DNA from: Alphaproteobacteria bacterium
GTDB taxonomy: Bacteria > Pseudomonadota > Alphaproteobacteria > RF32 > CAG-239
Reading direction: 5' to 3'
Assembly (NCBI GenBank): GCA_024408895.1
Contig: JAKSUO010000035.1
Span: 1-10,133 of the forward strand
Length of the DNA: 10,133 bases
In this document: in pieces, positions 1 to 5,723 of the stretch
Position numbering within the stretch: the first letter of the stretch is position 1
Layout of the letters: every line of letters begins with the position of its first letter
Notes under the pieces: generated by a model
Databases searched by the model: none
The model's input: the letters and a program-made list of their open reading frames with translations, nothing else
Told to the model about the DNA's origin: nothing
Translations under genes and position numbers: made by a program

Positions 1-47
1 CTTAAAGCGATTTCGCCGCGATTGGCAATTAGAACTTTTTCAAACAT
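1..47 (-). CDS. accC: Acetyl-CoA carboxylase biotin carboxylase subunit, N-terminal fragment
   Basis: Only the first 15 codons lie in the window; the gene continues past base 1. They read MFEKVLIANRGEIAL, the characteristic start of biotin carboxylase, the ATP-grasp enzyme that carboxylates the biotin carried by AccB in the first step of malonyl-CoA synthesis. The ATG at 47 lies 13 nt after the accB stop, so the two are almost certainly co-transcribed, as in many proteobacteria. The upstream GGGAA is a modest ribosome binding site. Other biotin-dependent carboxylases (pyruvate or propionyl-CoA) start similarly, but a stand-alone BCCP gene directly upstream favours AccC. Confidence 0.9.
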   Translation of the reverse strand, partial: MFEKVLIANRGEIAL

Positions 48-60
48 ATTATTTCCCGAA

Positions 61-528
61 CTATTCAATGATTATAATAGGTTCACCGTATTCAATCGGG
101 TCACCTGTTTCAACCAAGACCTTGGTAACCTTGCCGCTTTTATGCGCCTTAACCGGATTAAATGTTTTCATTGCTTCAATTAAGCAAACCGTATCACCGG
201 CAGAAACATTATCGCCTTCCTTAACATAATTCGGCGAAGTCGGATTACTGGAAAGATAAACAACCCCAACCATCGGTGATTTTACCGCATTCGGTGAGTT
301 GGTATAATCTTCAACTTTTGATATTGCTTCGGTAGTTTGTTCCGGTGCAGATAAAGATTGCGCTGCCGGTGTTTCAGCAACCGTTTCACATACCGGCACA
401 CAACCACGGCAATCGCGCGACAAAGAAATTTTGCAGCTGTCGTCTTCATATTTCAAGCCGGTTAGCTGATTTTTATCCAAAATCTCAGCCAGTTTGCTGA
501 TAACTTTTGTATCTATAGAATTTGACAT
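61..528 (-). CDS. accB: Biotin carboxyl carrier protein of acetyl-CoA carboxylase
   Basis: A 155-residue protein, nearly the same length as E. coli AccB (156 aa). Residues 1-35 form the N-terminal segment, residues 45-80 a Thr/Ser/Ala/Pro/Glu-rich flexible linker, and residues 82-155 the biotinyl domain. The biotinylation motif EAMKTFNPV places the acceptor lysine at K121. The domain also has the protruding thumb (YLSSNPTSPNYVKEGD) typical of AccB, which separates it from other biotinyl or lipoyl domains. The protein carries carboxybiotin between biotin carboxylase and carboxyltransferase in fatty-acid synthesis. The linker holds an unusual cysteine group (CRGCVPVC, residues 40-47) that I do not associate with AccB. 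An AAAGGA-like ribosome binding site lies about 12 nt before the ATG. No aroQ gene precedes it, unlike many alphaproteobacterial accB loci. Confidence 0.95.
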   Translation of the reverse strand: MSNSIDTKVISKLAEILDKNQLTGLKYEDDSCKISLSRDCRGCVPVCETVAETPAAQSLSAPEQTTEAISKVEDYTNSPNAVKSPMVGVVYLSSNPTSPNYVKEGDNVSAGDTVCLIEAMKTFNPVKAHKSGKVTKVLVETGDPIEYGEPIIIIE

Positions 529-605
529 ATTTTTAAATATTCCTTTCTTTATTTCATCTTTTCACATCGTATATCTAATTTTTAAAAATACAACAAAAAT
601 CTCAA

Positions 606-672
606 TTTTTGCGTATTTTTTGCGTATTTTTTGCGTATTTTTTGCATTTTTTTGCATTTTTTGCACATTTTT
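606..672. repeat. Phased A-tract array, predicted intrinsically curved DNA upstream of accB
   Basis: Seven T-runs of 5-7 bases (606-610, 616-621, 627-632, 638-643, 647-653, 657-662, 668-672) are separated by GCGTA, GCA or GCACA. Their centres are about 10.3 bp apart, close to one helical turn. On the minus strand these are A-tracts starting about 80 bp upstream of the accB start codon. A-tracts phased with the helix are the classic cause of static DNA curvature. The first three units are an exact 11-bp tandem repeat. The array could act as a curved upstream promoter element for accB or as a nucleoid-protein site; that role is inference. Confidence 0.75.
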
Positions 673-738
673 ACAAATTTAAAAATTTGGATTATTTTTA
701 ATAACCTCAAAATTTTTCACATAATCAAAAAAAAGTTA

Positions 739-767
739 TAGACATTTAAGAAAAACTATATTATAAA
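739..767 (+). promoter_or_regulatory. Sigma-70-type promoter of tRNA-Phe
   Basis: TAGACA (739-744) and TATAAA (762-767) are separated by 17 bp. The predicted transcription start near 774 is about 9 nt before the tRNA. A short hairpin, CCATCG-TAC-CGATGG (770-784), overlaps the first bases of the mature tRNA and may sit in the 5' leader removed by RNase P. Confidence 0.7.
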
Positions 768-782
768 ACCCATCGTACCGAT

Positions 783-858
<76 letters not shown>

Positions 859-868
859 ATATAAAGAG

Positions 869-896
869 ACCGAGAGTGTATCCTCTCGGTTTTTTG
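869..896 (+). terminator. Intrinsic terminator of tRNA-Phe
   Basis: ACCGAGAG (869-876) pairs perfectly with CTCTCGGT (883-890) across a 6-nt loop and is followed directly by a T-run (890-895). It lies 10 nt after the CCA end. Confidence 0.9.
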
Positions 897-1030
897 CTTT
901 TTAAGCAATCTGCGGTGGAAGCCAGTTATGGCAAGGTTTTAAGAGGTGTTGCATGCGGTATTTCGGAGTCGTATTTTTTACTGTTTTCACCGCCAAAAAT
1001 CTCTTTAATCGCCGATATATATACTTTTTA
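897..1030. other. Gene-free segment, possible dispersed-repeat fragment
   Basis: This stretch between the tRNA terminator and the GNAT gene is less AT-rich than the sequence around it. It stays open on the plus strand and in two minus-strand frames; one of those contains FGGENSKKYDSEIPHATPL, the other NTTPKYRMQHLLKPCHNW. None of these frames has a convincing start and ribosome binding site. Openness in several frames at once is more like a non-coding repeat or gene debris than a gene. The rest of the gap (1031-1150) holds only a small hairpin (1074-1090, TTTTATC-TTC-GATAAAA). Confidence 0.3.
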
Positions 1031-1150
1031 AGGTCGTACCCTTAAAAATCCGCCCACACAATATTTTACGGACTTTTATCTTCGATAAAACCAAAGTTTC
1101 GCACTTATCTCTAATTGCTATGCAATAATTATTGATACAATTTGTTCATT

Positions 1151-1172
1151 AAAAATCTCAATAATCGAGATA
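1151..1172 (-). terminator. Weak terminator-like hairpin at the end of the GNAT gene
   Basis: On the minus strand ATCTC and GAGAT form a 5-bp stem followed by a short T-run (TTTTT). The hairpin overlaps the last codons and the stop codon of the acyltransferase gene. The stem is short, so the call is tentative. Confidence 0.4.
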
Positions 1173-1775
1173 TTGTTGTTTCAATCTCTTTAATTTCATA
1201 AATACGTTTTCTATTTTAGAAAACTCTTTTTCATTTTGCGGAGGATCATACCAATGTCCTTCTTTGGCTGTCAGAAGAGAAGGTTCAGAAACCATCGTCA
1301 AAGCACGTGGATTTTGGGGAATATCACAACAAATAGGAATTAACGTCATTCCGTTTTGCTCTATCTTATCAGCTCCCTCTATCTCGTGATATCCGCAACG
1401 TTGCCAACGAGCAAGTAATTCTTGCTTGCACATTCCATAAATTTTACGATACCCTTTTTGTGCAGCATAATCAAAACCGTATTGCATAATATCCGCGGCA
1501 ACATTAGTTTTTCTAAAATTACGCGTTACAGCCATTCGTTCAAATTTAACAAAATCCGAGAAAAAACGAATGCGCATCGTTCCTATCGGTAGCTTACGAT
1601 GTCGTTTTTGAATATAAGCCACAACGTGAGCCGAACAAAAATCGTTTCCATCAAATTCTTTATCTTCCGGAATTCCTTGCTCTTTTACAAAGACTTGCTT
1701 CCGAACAGCCTTAGCTGCTTTGTATAGCTCTTCCGAGGTAGCCAGTTCAACCCTTATGTCCTTATAATTAAACAT
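1158..1775 (-). CDS. GNAT-fold N-acyltransferase
   Basis: A 205-residue protein with GNAT features. Near the N-terminus, VRKQVFVKEQGIPEDKEFDG (residues 24-43) followed by SAHVVAY resembles the opening of ElaA-like and LuxI/FeeM-like acyltransferases. The acyl-CoA-binding segment follows ERMAVTRNFRKTNVAADI (residues 79-96). The usual R/Q-x-x-G-x-A/G pyrophosphate loop reads RKTNVA (88-93), so the central glycycine position is Asn. The C-terminal third (about 150-205) extends beyond a minimal GNAT domain and ends in a basic helix. The substrate cannot be told from sequence. It is monocistronic, divergent from the LysR-like gene at 1871, and its ATG is only 5 nt from a perfect TATAAT, so the message may be leaderless. 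Confidence 0.75.
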   Translation of the reverse strand: MFNYKDIRVELATSEELYKAAKAVRKQVFVKEQGIPEDKEFDGNDFCSAHVVAYIQKRHRKLPIGTMRIRFFSDFVKFERMAVTRNFRKTNVAADIMQYGFDYAAQKGYRKIYGMCKQELLARWQRCGYHEIEGADKIEQNGMTLIPICCDIPQNPRALTMVSEPSLLTAKEGHWYDPPQNEKEFSKIENVFMKLKRLKQQYLDY

Positions 1776-1780
1776 ATTTC

Positions 1781-1786
1781 ATTATA
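1781..1786 (-). promoter_or_regulatory. Perfect -10 box of the GNAT gene, implying a leaderless start
   Basis: TATAAT on the minus strand (1786-1781) is followed by GAAAT and then the ATG at 1775. Initiation about 7 nt after the -10 would fall on or next to the start codon. No good -35 is seen at the expected distance (TCTAAA at most), and no ribosome binding site fits between the box and the ATG. Confidence 0.5.
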
Positions 1787-1789
1787 GGG

Positions 1790-1816
1790 TTGACAAAAGA
1801 AATTTTAGAATATACT
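1790..1816 (+). promoter_or_regulatory. Promoter of the truncated LysR-like gene
   Basis: A perfect TTGACA (1790-1795) and TATACT (1811-1816) are separated by a short 15-bp spacer. The predicted start near 1823 leaves a leader of about 48 nt before the ATG at 1871. It overlaps the region upstream of the divergent GNAT gene. Confidence 0.6.
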
Positions 1817-1870
1817 AATTTTATGAATAGGTTATATATTTTGAGGCACAACAATAAAGGATTTTTTAAA

Positions 1871-2443
1871 ATGAATATCAAAAATTATACCACACTCATC
1901 CGAGGAATCCTTTATGTTCAAGAAATTATCCGTTGCAAATCAATCAATAAAGCCGCAGAAGAAAATAATATCAAGGCTTCTAACTTAAGTCTGATCATCA
2001 GTAATTTTGAAAAAGAAATCGGTTTCAAACGCTCATCTCAAGGGTGTATGCCAACCAAACAAGGTTGCAAGATTGCCGAACTTGCCGTGGAATTAAAAGA
2101 ACAAATACAAAAGATGAGTAACTGGCATGAAAATATGTGCCAAAAAAACAGAATGTTAAACATATATGTCAGTCCCAATATGGAACTAACCGATTGGTCT
2201 GATTTTGAAAAAAATCATCCGACCATAAAATTGAACTTTGTTGAAGAAGACATTATGGCTGATATTAAAATAAGCAATACACCTCCGGTAAATCCATCAG
2301 AAAAATATACAGAATTACATATCGGAGGCAGTCTGCGGCAAAAAATATGGATATGTTGCAACGAAAGAAACCCTAAGGCTCTTGAATTTTTTGATTTTAT
2401 AGTTGCAAAGTTACTTCTTTTATATGATCAATCAAAGCTTTAA
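1871..2443 (+). CDS. LysR-like protein with truncated effector domain
   Basis: A 190-residue protein from the ATG at 1871 (MNIKNYTTLIRG), which follows an AAAGG about 10 nt upstream. In-frame codons further upstream fall inside the predicted promoter and are unlikely to be translated. Residues 5-65 resemble a LysR winged helix-turn-helix, with KSINKAAEENNIKASNLSLI as the helix-turn-helix. After a linker helix there is only the first part of a LysR co-inducer domain (LNIYVSPNMELTD onward), and the protein ends at about two-thirds of normal LysR length. The last 47 bases (2397-2443) are antisense to the 3' end of the convergent full-length LysR gene. It may be a decayed regulator whose end was created by fusion to its neighbour, or a functional short form that dimerises and binds DNA without sensing an effector. 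Confidence 0.7.
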   Translation: MNIKNYTTLIRGILYVQEIIRCKSINKAAEENNIKASNLSLIISNFEKEIGFKRSSQGCMPTKQGCKIAELAVELKEQIQKMSNWHENMCQKNRMLNIYVSPNMELTDWSDFEKNHPTIKLNFVEEDIMADIKISNTPPVNPSEKYTELHIGGSLRQKIWICCNERNPKALEFFDFIVAKLLLLYDQSKL

Positions 2444-3275
2444 TTTTAGGAATATCCTGCCCTGTTTTATGAGAAACAATCCAAAACGGATGACTAAGTT
2501 CCACACCAATCTGAGACAAATGCATCAAATCTTTTTCTTTTTTACCAATAGCGAGAGGATGAAGGGCAATTCCTAAACCGTCACACGTCATTCTAAGCAA
2601 CATCGCGGAAGAATTGGTTGTAGCCACTATATGTTCGGCTCCATCAATAATTTTTTTCCATTGCTGCCATACGCCGGCAAAATTTTCCCGATTACAAATC
2701 CGATGATTTTTTTGTAAATCTTTAATGTCACGAGGGACACCATATTTTGACAGATATTCCATTGATGCAAACAACCCGAACTTTAATTTATATTGCGAAA
2801 CAATCTCACTGTCATCATATTCCGGCTCGTCATAAACCACCGCCATATCCACAGCCGAAAAGCTTGGTCGCTCAAGCGAACATTCAATATCTGTTTTTAT
2901 ATCCGGATATTTTGCCACAAAACTGGATAAACAACTTGAAAGATAACCGGTTCCCAAACCATCACTGGTCCACAATCTTATCTTTCCGGAAACATTCATA
3001 TCCGAGGCTGTAAAATTTTTAACTTTGTATATAACTTTATCAATATCACAGGCAATTTTGAAAACTTCTTTGCCGTTTTCTGTCAGTTTTACGCCATTAT
3101 AATTTCTTTCCAGTAATTGACATTGGAGTTTATCTTCCAAACTTTTGAGAGTTTTGGAAAGATTGGATTGTTTCATCCCGTTGTTTTCCGCCGTTCCGTT
3201 AATTGTTCCGTTTCTGGCTGTCTCTAAAAAACTTAAAACTTCTCTGGCCCAGATGAAATTGTCCTTAATCCCCAT
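2397..3275 (-). CDS. LysR-family transcriptional regulator
   Basis: A 292-residue protein of standard LysR length. Residues about 8-66 form the winged helix-turn-helix (FLETARNGTINGTAENNGMK, then QSNLSKTLKSLEDKLQCQLL). A linker helix follows, and from about residue 95 (GKIRLWTSDGLGTGYLSSCL) the two-lobed periplasmic-binding-like effector domain begins. The helix-turn-helix departs from the usual AAxxLxxSQPAVS pattern, as does that of its neighbour, which suggests that the two belong to the same divergent subfamily. It converges with that gene, with a 47-bp 3' overlap, and diverges from the orphan at 3379, the natural candidate for its regulated target. The ribosome binding site is weak (AGGT). 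The effector is unknown. Confidence 0.9.
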   Translation of the reverse strand: MGIKDNFIWAREVLSFLETARNGTINGTAENNGMKQSNLSKTLKSLEDKLQCQLLERNYNGVKLTENGKEVFKIACDIDKVIYKVKNFTASDMNVSGKIRLWTSDGLGTGYLSSCLSSFVAKYPDIKTDIECSLERPSFSAVDMAVVYDEPEYDDSEIVSQYKLKFGLFASMEYLSKYGVPRDIKDLQKNHRICNRENFAGVWQQWKKIIDGAEHIVATTNSSAMLLRMTCDGLGIALHPLAIGKKEKDLMHLSQIGVELSHPFWIVSHKTGQDIPKIKALIDHIKEVTLQL

Positions 3276-3309
3276 TTTAGATACCTATATGAAATTAGTT
3301 TCTTCCCAA

Positions 3310-3319
3310 ATTTATAAAT
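3310..3319. promoter_or_regulatory. Palindrome between divergent LysR and orphan genes
   Basis: ATTTATAAAT is a perfect 10-bp palindrome in the 103-bp gap between the LysR start (3275) and the orphan start (3379). LysR proteins usually bind AT-rich interrupted dyads of the T-N11-A type at such positions. In DNA this AT-rich a 10-bp palindrome may be chance. Confidence 0.25.
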
Positions 3320-3378
3320 ATGAAATACATATTACACGAAAAAATAAATTATTCAATCTAATTTATAAGGACGACGAA

Positions 3379-3579
3379 ATGAATAGTATAAAAACACCTA
3401 AAATTAAAAATATCAATTCAGAAGAATATTGCCGATTAGTCGGTCAAATCTATCCCCAATTAAAAAAACTTGAAAAAACAATGAAGCACTATTCTCTTAA
3501 TGATAGTCTTTATTTTATACAACTTGCGCAAAAATGTTTTGAAAATGAAATTGTAAAAGAATTACTACCCCATCAATGA
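3379..3579 (+). CDS. Small protein of unknown function (66 aa)
   Basis: The ATG at 3379 follows AAGGA (3367-3371) at 7 nt, which selects it over upstream in-frame codons that would run into the LysR gene. The product starts MNSIKTPKIKNINSEEYCRL, is charged and predicted helical with no signal peptide or membrane segment, and contains two cysteines. I do not recognise the family. It diverges from LysR and converges on the XRE gene so tightly that the stop codons interleave (TCAATGA, 3573-3579). That packing suggests the three genes have been maintained as a unit, but no toxin-antitoxin signature is visible. Confidence 0.6.
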   Translation: MNSIKTPKIKNINSEEYCRLVGQIYPQLKKLEKTMKHYSLNDSLYFIQLAQKCFENEIVKELLPHQ

Positions 3580-3920
3580 TTGAAATGCTTCAGAAGCAGA
3601 CAAAGTTGTTCATCAATATAATCAAGGACATTGTCATCAATTCGTTTAATTTTTTCAATAATTATATTTTCTTTTTCTATACGAGATAAACTTTTTTGAT
3701 TAATAATTTGATGGTCAAGTAATTCATCTATTTTAACATCAAAATTTTGAGCTATCCGGTAAATCATAAACAAATCCGGAACAACGGTTCCTCTCTCCAA
3801 ATTTGAAATGGTGCGCCAACTGACATCGCAAATTGTGGCCAATTCTTCTTGTGTCATGTTAGCCGCCTCTCTCATAGCTCGAACTTTTAAGCCTAGATAT
3901 TTTCTTACATCTTTTTTCAT
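3573..3920 (-). CDS. XRE-family helix-turn-helix transcriptional regulator
   Basis: A 115-residue protein from MKKDVRKYLGLKVRAMREAA. Residues 10-68 form an HTH_3 (Cro/C1) domain: LGLKVRAMREAANMTQEEL, then the recognition-helix region CDVSWRTISNLERGTVVPDL, then IAQNFDVKIDELL. The C-terminal part (70-115) is a charged helix, probably for dimerisation. The start at 3920 is chosen because the domain needs nothing upstream and longer in-frame readings run through the predicted promoter. A start at 3935 (MYRYN) is also possible. The gene diverges from the orphan at 4017, with a 9-bp dyad between them, and its stop overlaps that of the 66-aa orphan. Autoregulation is likely by analogy with the family. 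Confidence 0.85.
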   Translation of the reverse strand: MKKDVRKYLGLKVRAMREAANMTQEELATICDVSWRTISNLERGTVVPDLFMIYRIAQNFDVKIDELLDHQIINQKSLSRIEKENIIIEKIKRIDDNVLDYIDEQLCLLLKHFNH

Positions 3921-3926
3921 ATTATA

Positions 3927-3955
3927 CCTATACATTGAAATATTTTGTTTATCCA
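3927..3955 (-). promoter_or_regulatory. Promoter of the XRE gene, possibly leaderless
   Basis: On the minus strand TGGATA (3955-3950) and TATAGG (3932-3927) are separated by 17 bp. The predicted start falls at about 3920, the A of the chosen ATG. A second box, TATAAT (3926-3921), abuts the ATG directly. No ribosome binding site fits between promoter and start codon. Confidence 0.45.
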
Positions 3956-3969
3956 CGAACAATATTTCA
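3936..3969. promoter_or_regulatory. Candidate operator dyad for the XRE regulator
   Basis: TGAAATATT (3936-3944) and AATATTTCA (3961-3969) are perfect 9-bp inverted arms with a 16-bp spacer. They flank the predicted -35 of the XRE gene in the divergent promoter region. The placement suits an autoregulatory operator that also controls the 4017 gene. The arms are AT-rich, so chance is not excluded. Confidence 0.4.
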
Positions 3970-4016
3970 TAAAATAAGTCATAAATAACAATAAAATGCA
4001 TATTAAGGATAAAACT

Positions 4017-4190
4017 ATGAAACAAATTAAAAATATCAAGAATCATAAAACAAAAGGGCTAACTCAAAAAATATCAAACTTTTCCCCGATAATCATCGGA
4101 AAGTTTTTATATAATTTTTACCGATTAACTCCAAATCAAAAAATTTATATACTCAAAACAATGGAAAATATCAGAAAATATAATTTATAA
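4017..4190 (+). CDS. Small basic protein of unknown function (57 aa)
   Basis: The ATG at 4017 follows AAGGA (4005-4009) at 7 nt; an in-frame ATG at 3996 lacks such a site. The product (MKQIKNIKNHKTKGL...) is rich in Lys, Asn and Ile and strongly basic. It has a short hydrophobic patch (SPIIIGKFLYNFY) too short to be a sure membrane helix. The second half (LTPNQKIYILKTMENI) is probably helical. I do not recognise it. It diverges from the XRE gene across a candidate operator and ends before a strong hairpin, so it is probably the regulator's target. Confidence 0.5.
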   Translation: MKQIKNIKNHKTKGLTQKISNFSPIIIGKFLYNFYRLTPNQKIYILKTMENIRKYNL

Positions 4191-4222
4191 GATTTTATTG
4201 ATTGAAGTTGTCTCACAATATT

Positions 4223-4256
4223 AAACGAGTGCAAATTATTGTTCTTGCACTCGTTT
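4223..4256 (+). terminator. Strong hairpin, probable terminator after the 57-aa gene
   Basis: AAACGAGTGCAA (4223-4234) and TTGCACTCGTTT (4245-4256) form a perfect 12-bp stem with a 10-nt loop. The stem ends in TTT on both strands, so it may work in both directions, separating the 57-aa gene from the phage-like gene beyond. Confidence 0.65.
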
Positions 4257-4301
4257 ATAACTTCAGATGCTAAAATTATTACGTATGGTCTATAAATTAA
4301 C

Positions 4302-4357
4302 TATATGTAATTTGCTTCATTAACTTTTAGTATTTCCAAACTCGCTAATTACATATA
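4302..4357. repeat. 11-bp inverted repeat beside the phage-like block
   Basis: TATATGTAATT (4302-4312) and AATTACATATA (4347-4357) are perfect complements around a 34-nt spacer. A second short hairpin, CCAAATAA-TAT-TTATTTGG, follows at 4364-4382. Both lie where AT-rich backbone gives way to the GC-richer terminase gene, so they could mark an old junction or a recombinase site. No integrase or transposase is nearby. Confidence 0.45.
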
Positions 4358-4395
4358 AGCAACCCAAATAATATTTATTTGGCCTTAACTTCTGT

Positions 4396-4905
4396 TCAGA
4401 TTTCTGTGAGTAATTTTCTGATATATTCATCTAAAACTGTCACCATTTTATGCTCGTCAACGTCCATTTCCGCCGCAATCAGCGAACCGTAACGTGTCGG
4501 AAAGCTGATAAACAAATCCCGCAAGGAACGGCCGAGGTTGAACGCGTACTGTCCGGCTTTTTTGCGGTCTATGGTTTCGCCGGTTATCATCTTCAACTTG
4601 GCCTTGGCAAGCATTGCCCGATAATAAACATCGGCGGTTTTGGCTTGCTGAAAGGTTGAAAAGTTCTGTTTTGCCGTGCCGCCACCGCCGACCGGCATCG
4701 CTTCCGGCGGATTTTCAAACAACGGATCGGTCTTGTGCGATTTTGCCGGATCGGTATTCATAAACCATTCCTTGTTGGCGGCATCCACGTCTATTTTGCC
4801 ATCATCTGTTTTGTGGATACGACCGGTCTTTACCGCCGTCTGCACAGCATTCAAATGAACGCCGCGTTGGCGTGCATATTCTCGCATTGATACCTTTTTT
4901 CCCAT
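4396..4905 (-). CDS. Phage small-terminase-like DNA-binding protein
   Basis: A 169-residue protein. The N-terminus (MGKKVSMREYARQRGVHLNA, continuing VQTAVKTGRI) is a helix-turn-helix of the Nu1/small-terminase type, followed by the DGKIDVDAANKEW segment common in phage packaging recognition proteins. A Pro/Gly-rich linker (65-77) leads to a helical C-terminal half (FSTFQQAKTADVYYRAMLAK ... MVTVLDEYIRKLL) resembling the oligomerisation region of such proteins. In an intact phage it would recognise the packaging site and recruit the large terminase, but no large terminase follows: the sequence turns into AT-rich backbone after the stop. Composition matches the methyltransferase block at 8370-10133, not its immediate flanks. 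It is best read as part of a prophage remnant. The ribosome binding site is poor. Confidence 0.7.
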   Translation of the reverse strand: MGKKVSMREYARQRGVHLNAVQTAVKTGRIHKTDDGKIDVDAANKEWFMNTDPAKSHKTDPLFENPPEAMPVGGGGTAKQNFSTFQQAKTADVYYRAMLAKAKLKMITGETIDRKKAGQYAFNLGRSLRDLFISFPTRYGSLIAAEMDVDEHKMVTVLDEYIRKLLTEI

Positions 4906-4923
4906 TTATTGCAACTTTCTTCA

Positions 4924-5110
4924 AAATTATTGCAGAATTAACTGGACTGACGGGCAATACCAAGTGCAGTATAACATTGTCGCATTTGCTCTGCAAAAGC
5001 GTTATGCGCGGAGTTAAATGCCGAGAATATAGAGCATATTTTCAAGTTTAATGACAATGCAGAACACTTTTGCAGGCAAACCCGAAGGGCAAACTTCAAA
5101 ATTTCATATA
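4924..5110 (+). repeat. Left copy of long inverted repeat (with methyltransferase 3' remnant)
   Basis: The sequence from about 4953 to 5110 matches the reverse complement of 9141-9297 with only a handful of mismatches by eye. Homology continues outward to about 4924, where TTATTGCA and TTAACTGGA match the last codons of the methyltransferase gene apart from a short gap, so a fragment of that gene's 3' end was carried along. The copy lies between the start of the terminase gene and the end of the GNAT/radical SAM operon. I see no conserved reading frame: frames open in one copy are interrupted in the other. It also accounts for most of the gene-free stretch 4906-5171; the remainder holds a weak near-palindrome (5115-5130). 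Confidence 0.9.
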
Positions 5111-5171
5111 ATAGAAAGCATGCATTCTTTTTAGAAGTATGGATGTAAAGCTTAAAAATTACAAACTATAT

Positions 5172-5723
5172 CTAGGCTATTGTTTTAATCCAATAGCGTA
5201 GCATTTTCTTTCCATCTTTCTCTTGGGGTGTATCTTCATATCCACCAAAGGTATTTATTGCCTTTATTAACATATGTTTTGAAATATCGTTGTCATCTTC
5301 ACATATAACCAATACTTCGGATAAAGATCTTTCATATGCTTTTTGTAATACCAGTTTAAGAGCTGCCGTGGCAATTCCTTGCTTACGAAAGCTTGGAACA
5401 ACCATATATCCGATGTGCCCTATATATTTCGCCATAAATTCAGTCAATTCGTGCCTCAAACATATGCGACCAACAAAATTTTCATCTTTTATAATCCAAA
5501 ATTCCGTTGCAGAAACAAATCCTTCGGGCAAATTAACGCCATTCATTGTATTAATAAGCGGCAATACAATATAATTTTCAAAATTCCCTTCCAATCTTTT
5601 TAAATCATAATCAGCAAATTGTTGCACTGACGGAGAGATAAAACCTTGAAGTTTTTTTATTTCTTTAACGGCTGAGATAAATGTTTGTTTATATTTAGAA
5701 GAAGGAATAACAAGCTTAATCAT
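5172..5723 (-). CDS. GNAT acetyltransferase (COG3981-like), last gene of the radical SAM operon
   Basis: A 183-residue protein matching the pattern of predicted acetyltransferases of the COG3981 type: FWIIKDENFVGRICLRHELT (75-94), then GHIGYMVVPSFRKQGIATAA (102-121), with the acetyl-CoA pyrophosphate loop RKQGIA at 113-118, then VLVICEDDND and a C-terminal NTFGGYED. It would transfer an acetyl group from acetyl-CoA to an amine; the substrate is unknown. The ATG at 5723 overlaps the M20 hydrolase stop by 8 nt (ATGATTAA), indicating translational coupling. In a peptide pathway it could cap or protect the modified product, or give the producer self-resistance. It is unrelated in detail to the GNAT gene at 1158. 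Confidence 0.85.
   Translation of the reverse strand: MIKLVIPSSKYKQTFISAVKEIKKLQGFISPSVQQFADYDLKRLEGNFENYIVLPLINTMNGVNLPEGFVSATEFWIIKDENFVGRICLRHELTEFMAKYIGHIGYMVVPSFRKQGIATAALKLVLQKAYERSLSEVLVICEDDNDISKHMLIKAINTFGGYEDTPQEKDGKKMLRYWIKTIA

Noticed and set aside
600..672. CRISPR-like array
   Set aside because: The repeats are about 11 bp with no spacers; phased A-tracts explain them.
494..682. Plus-strand frame rich in Phe and Ile
   Set aside because: It arises from the T-run array and the reverse of accB; its composition reflects the repeat rather than a membrane protein.
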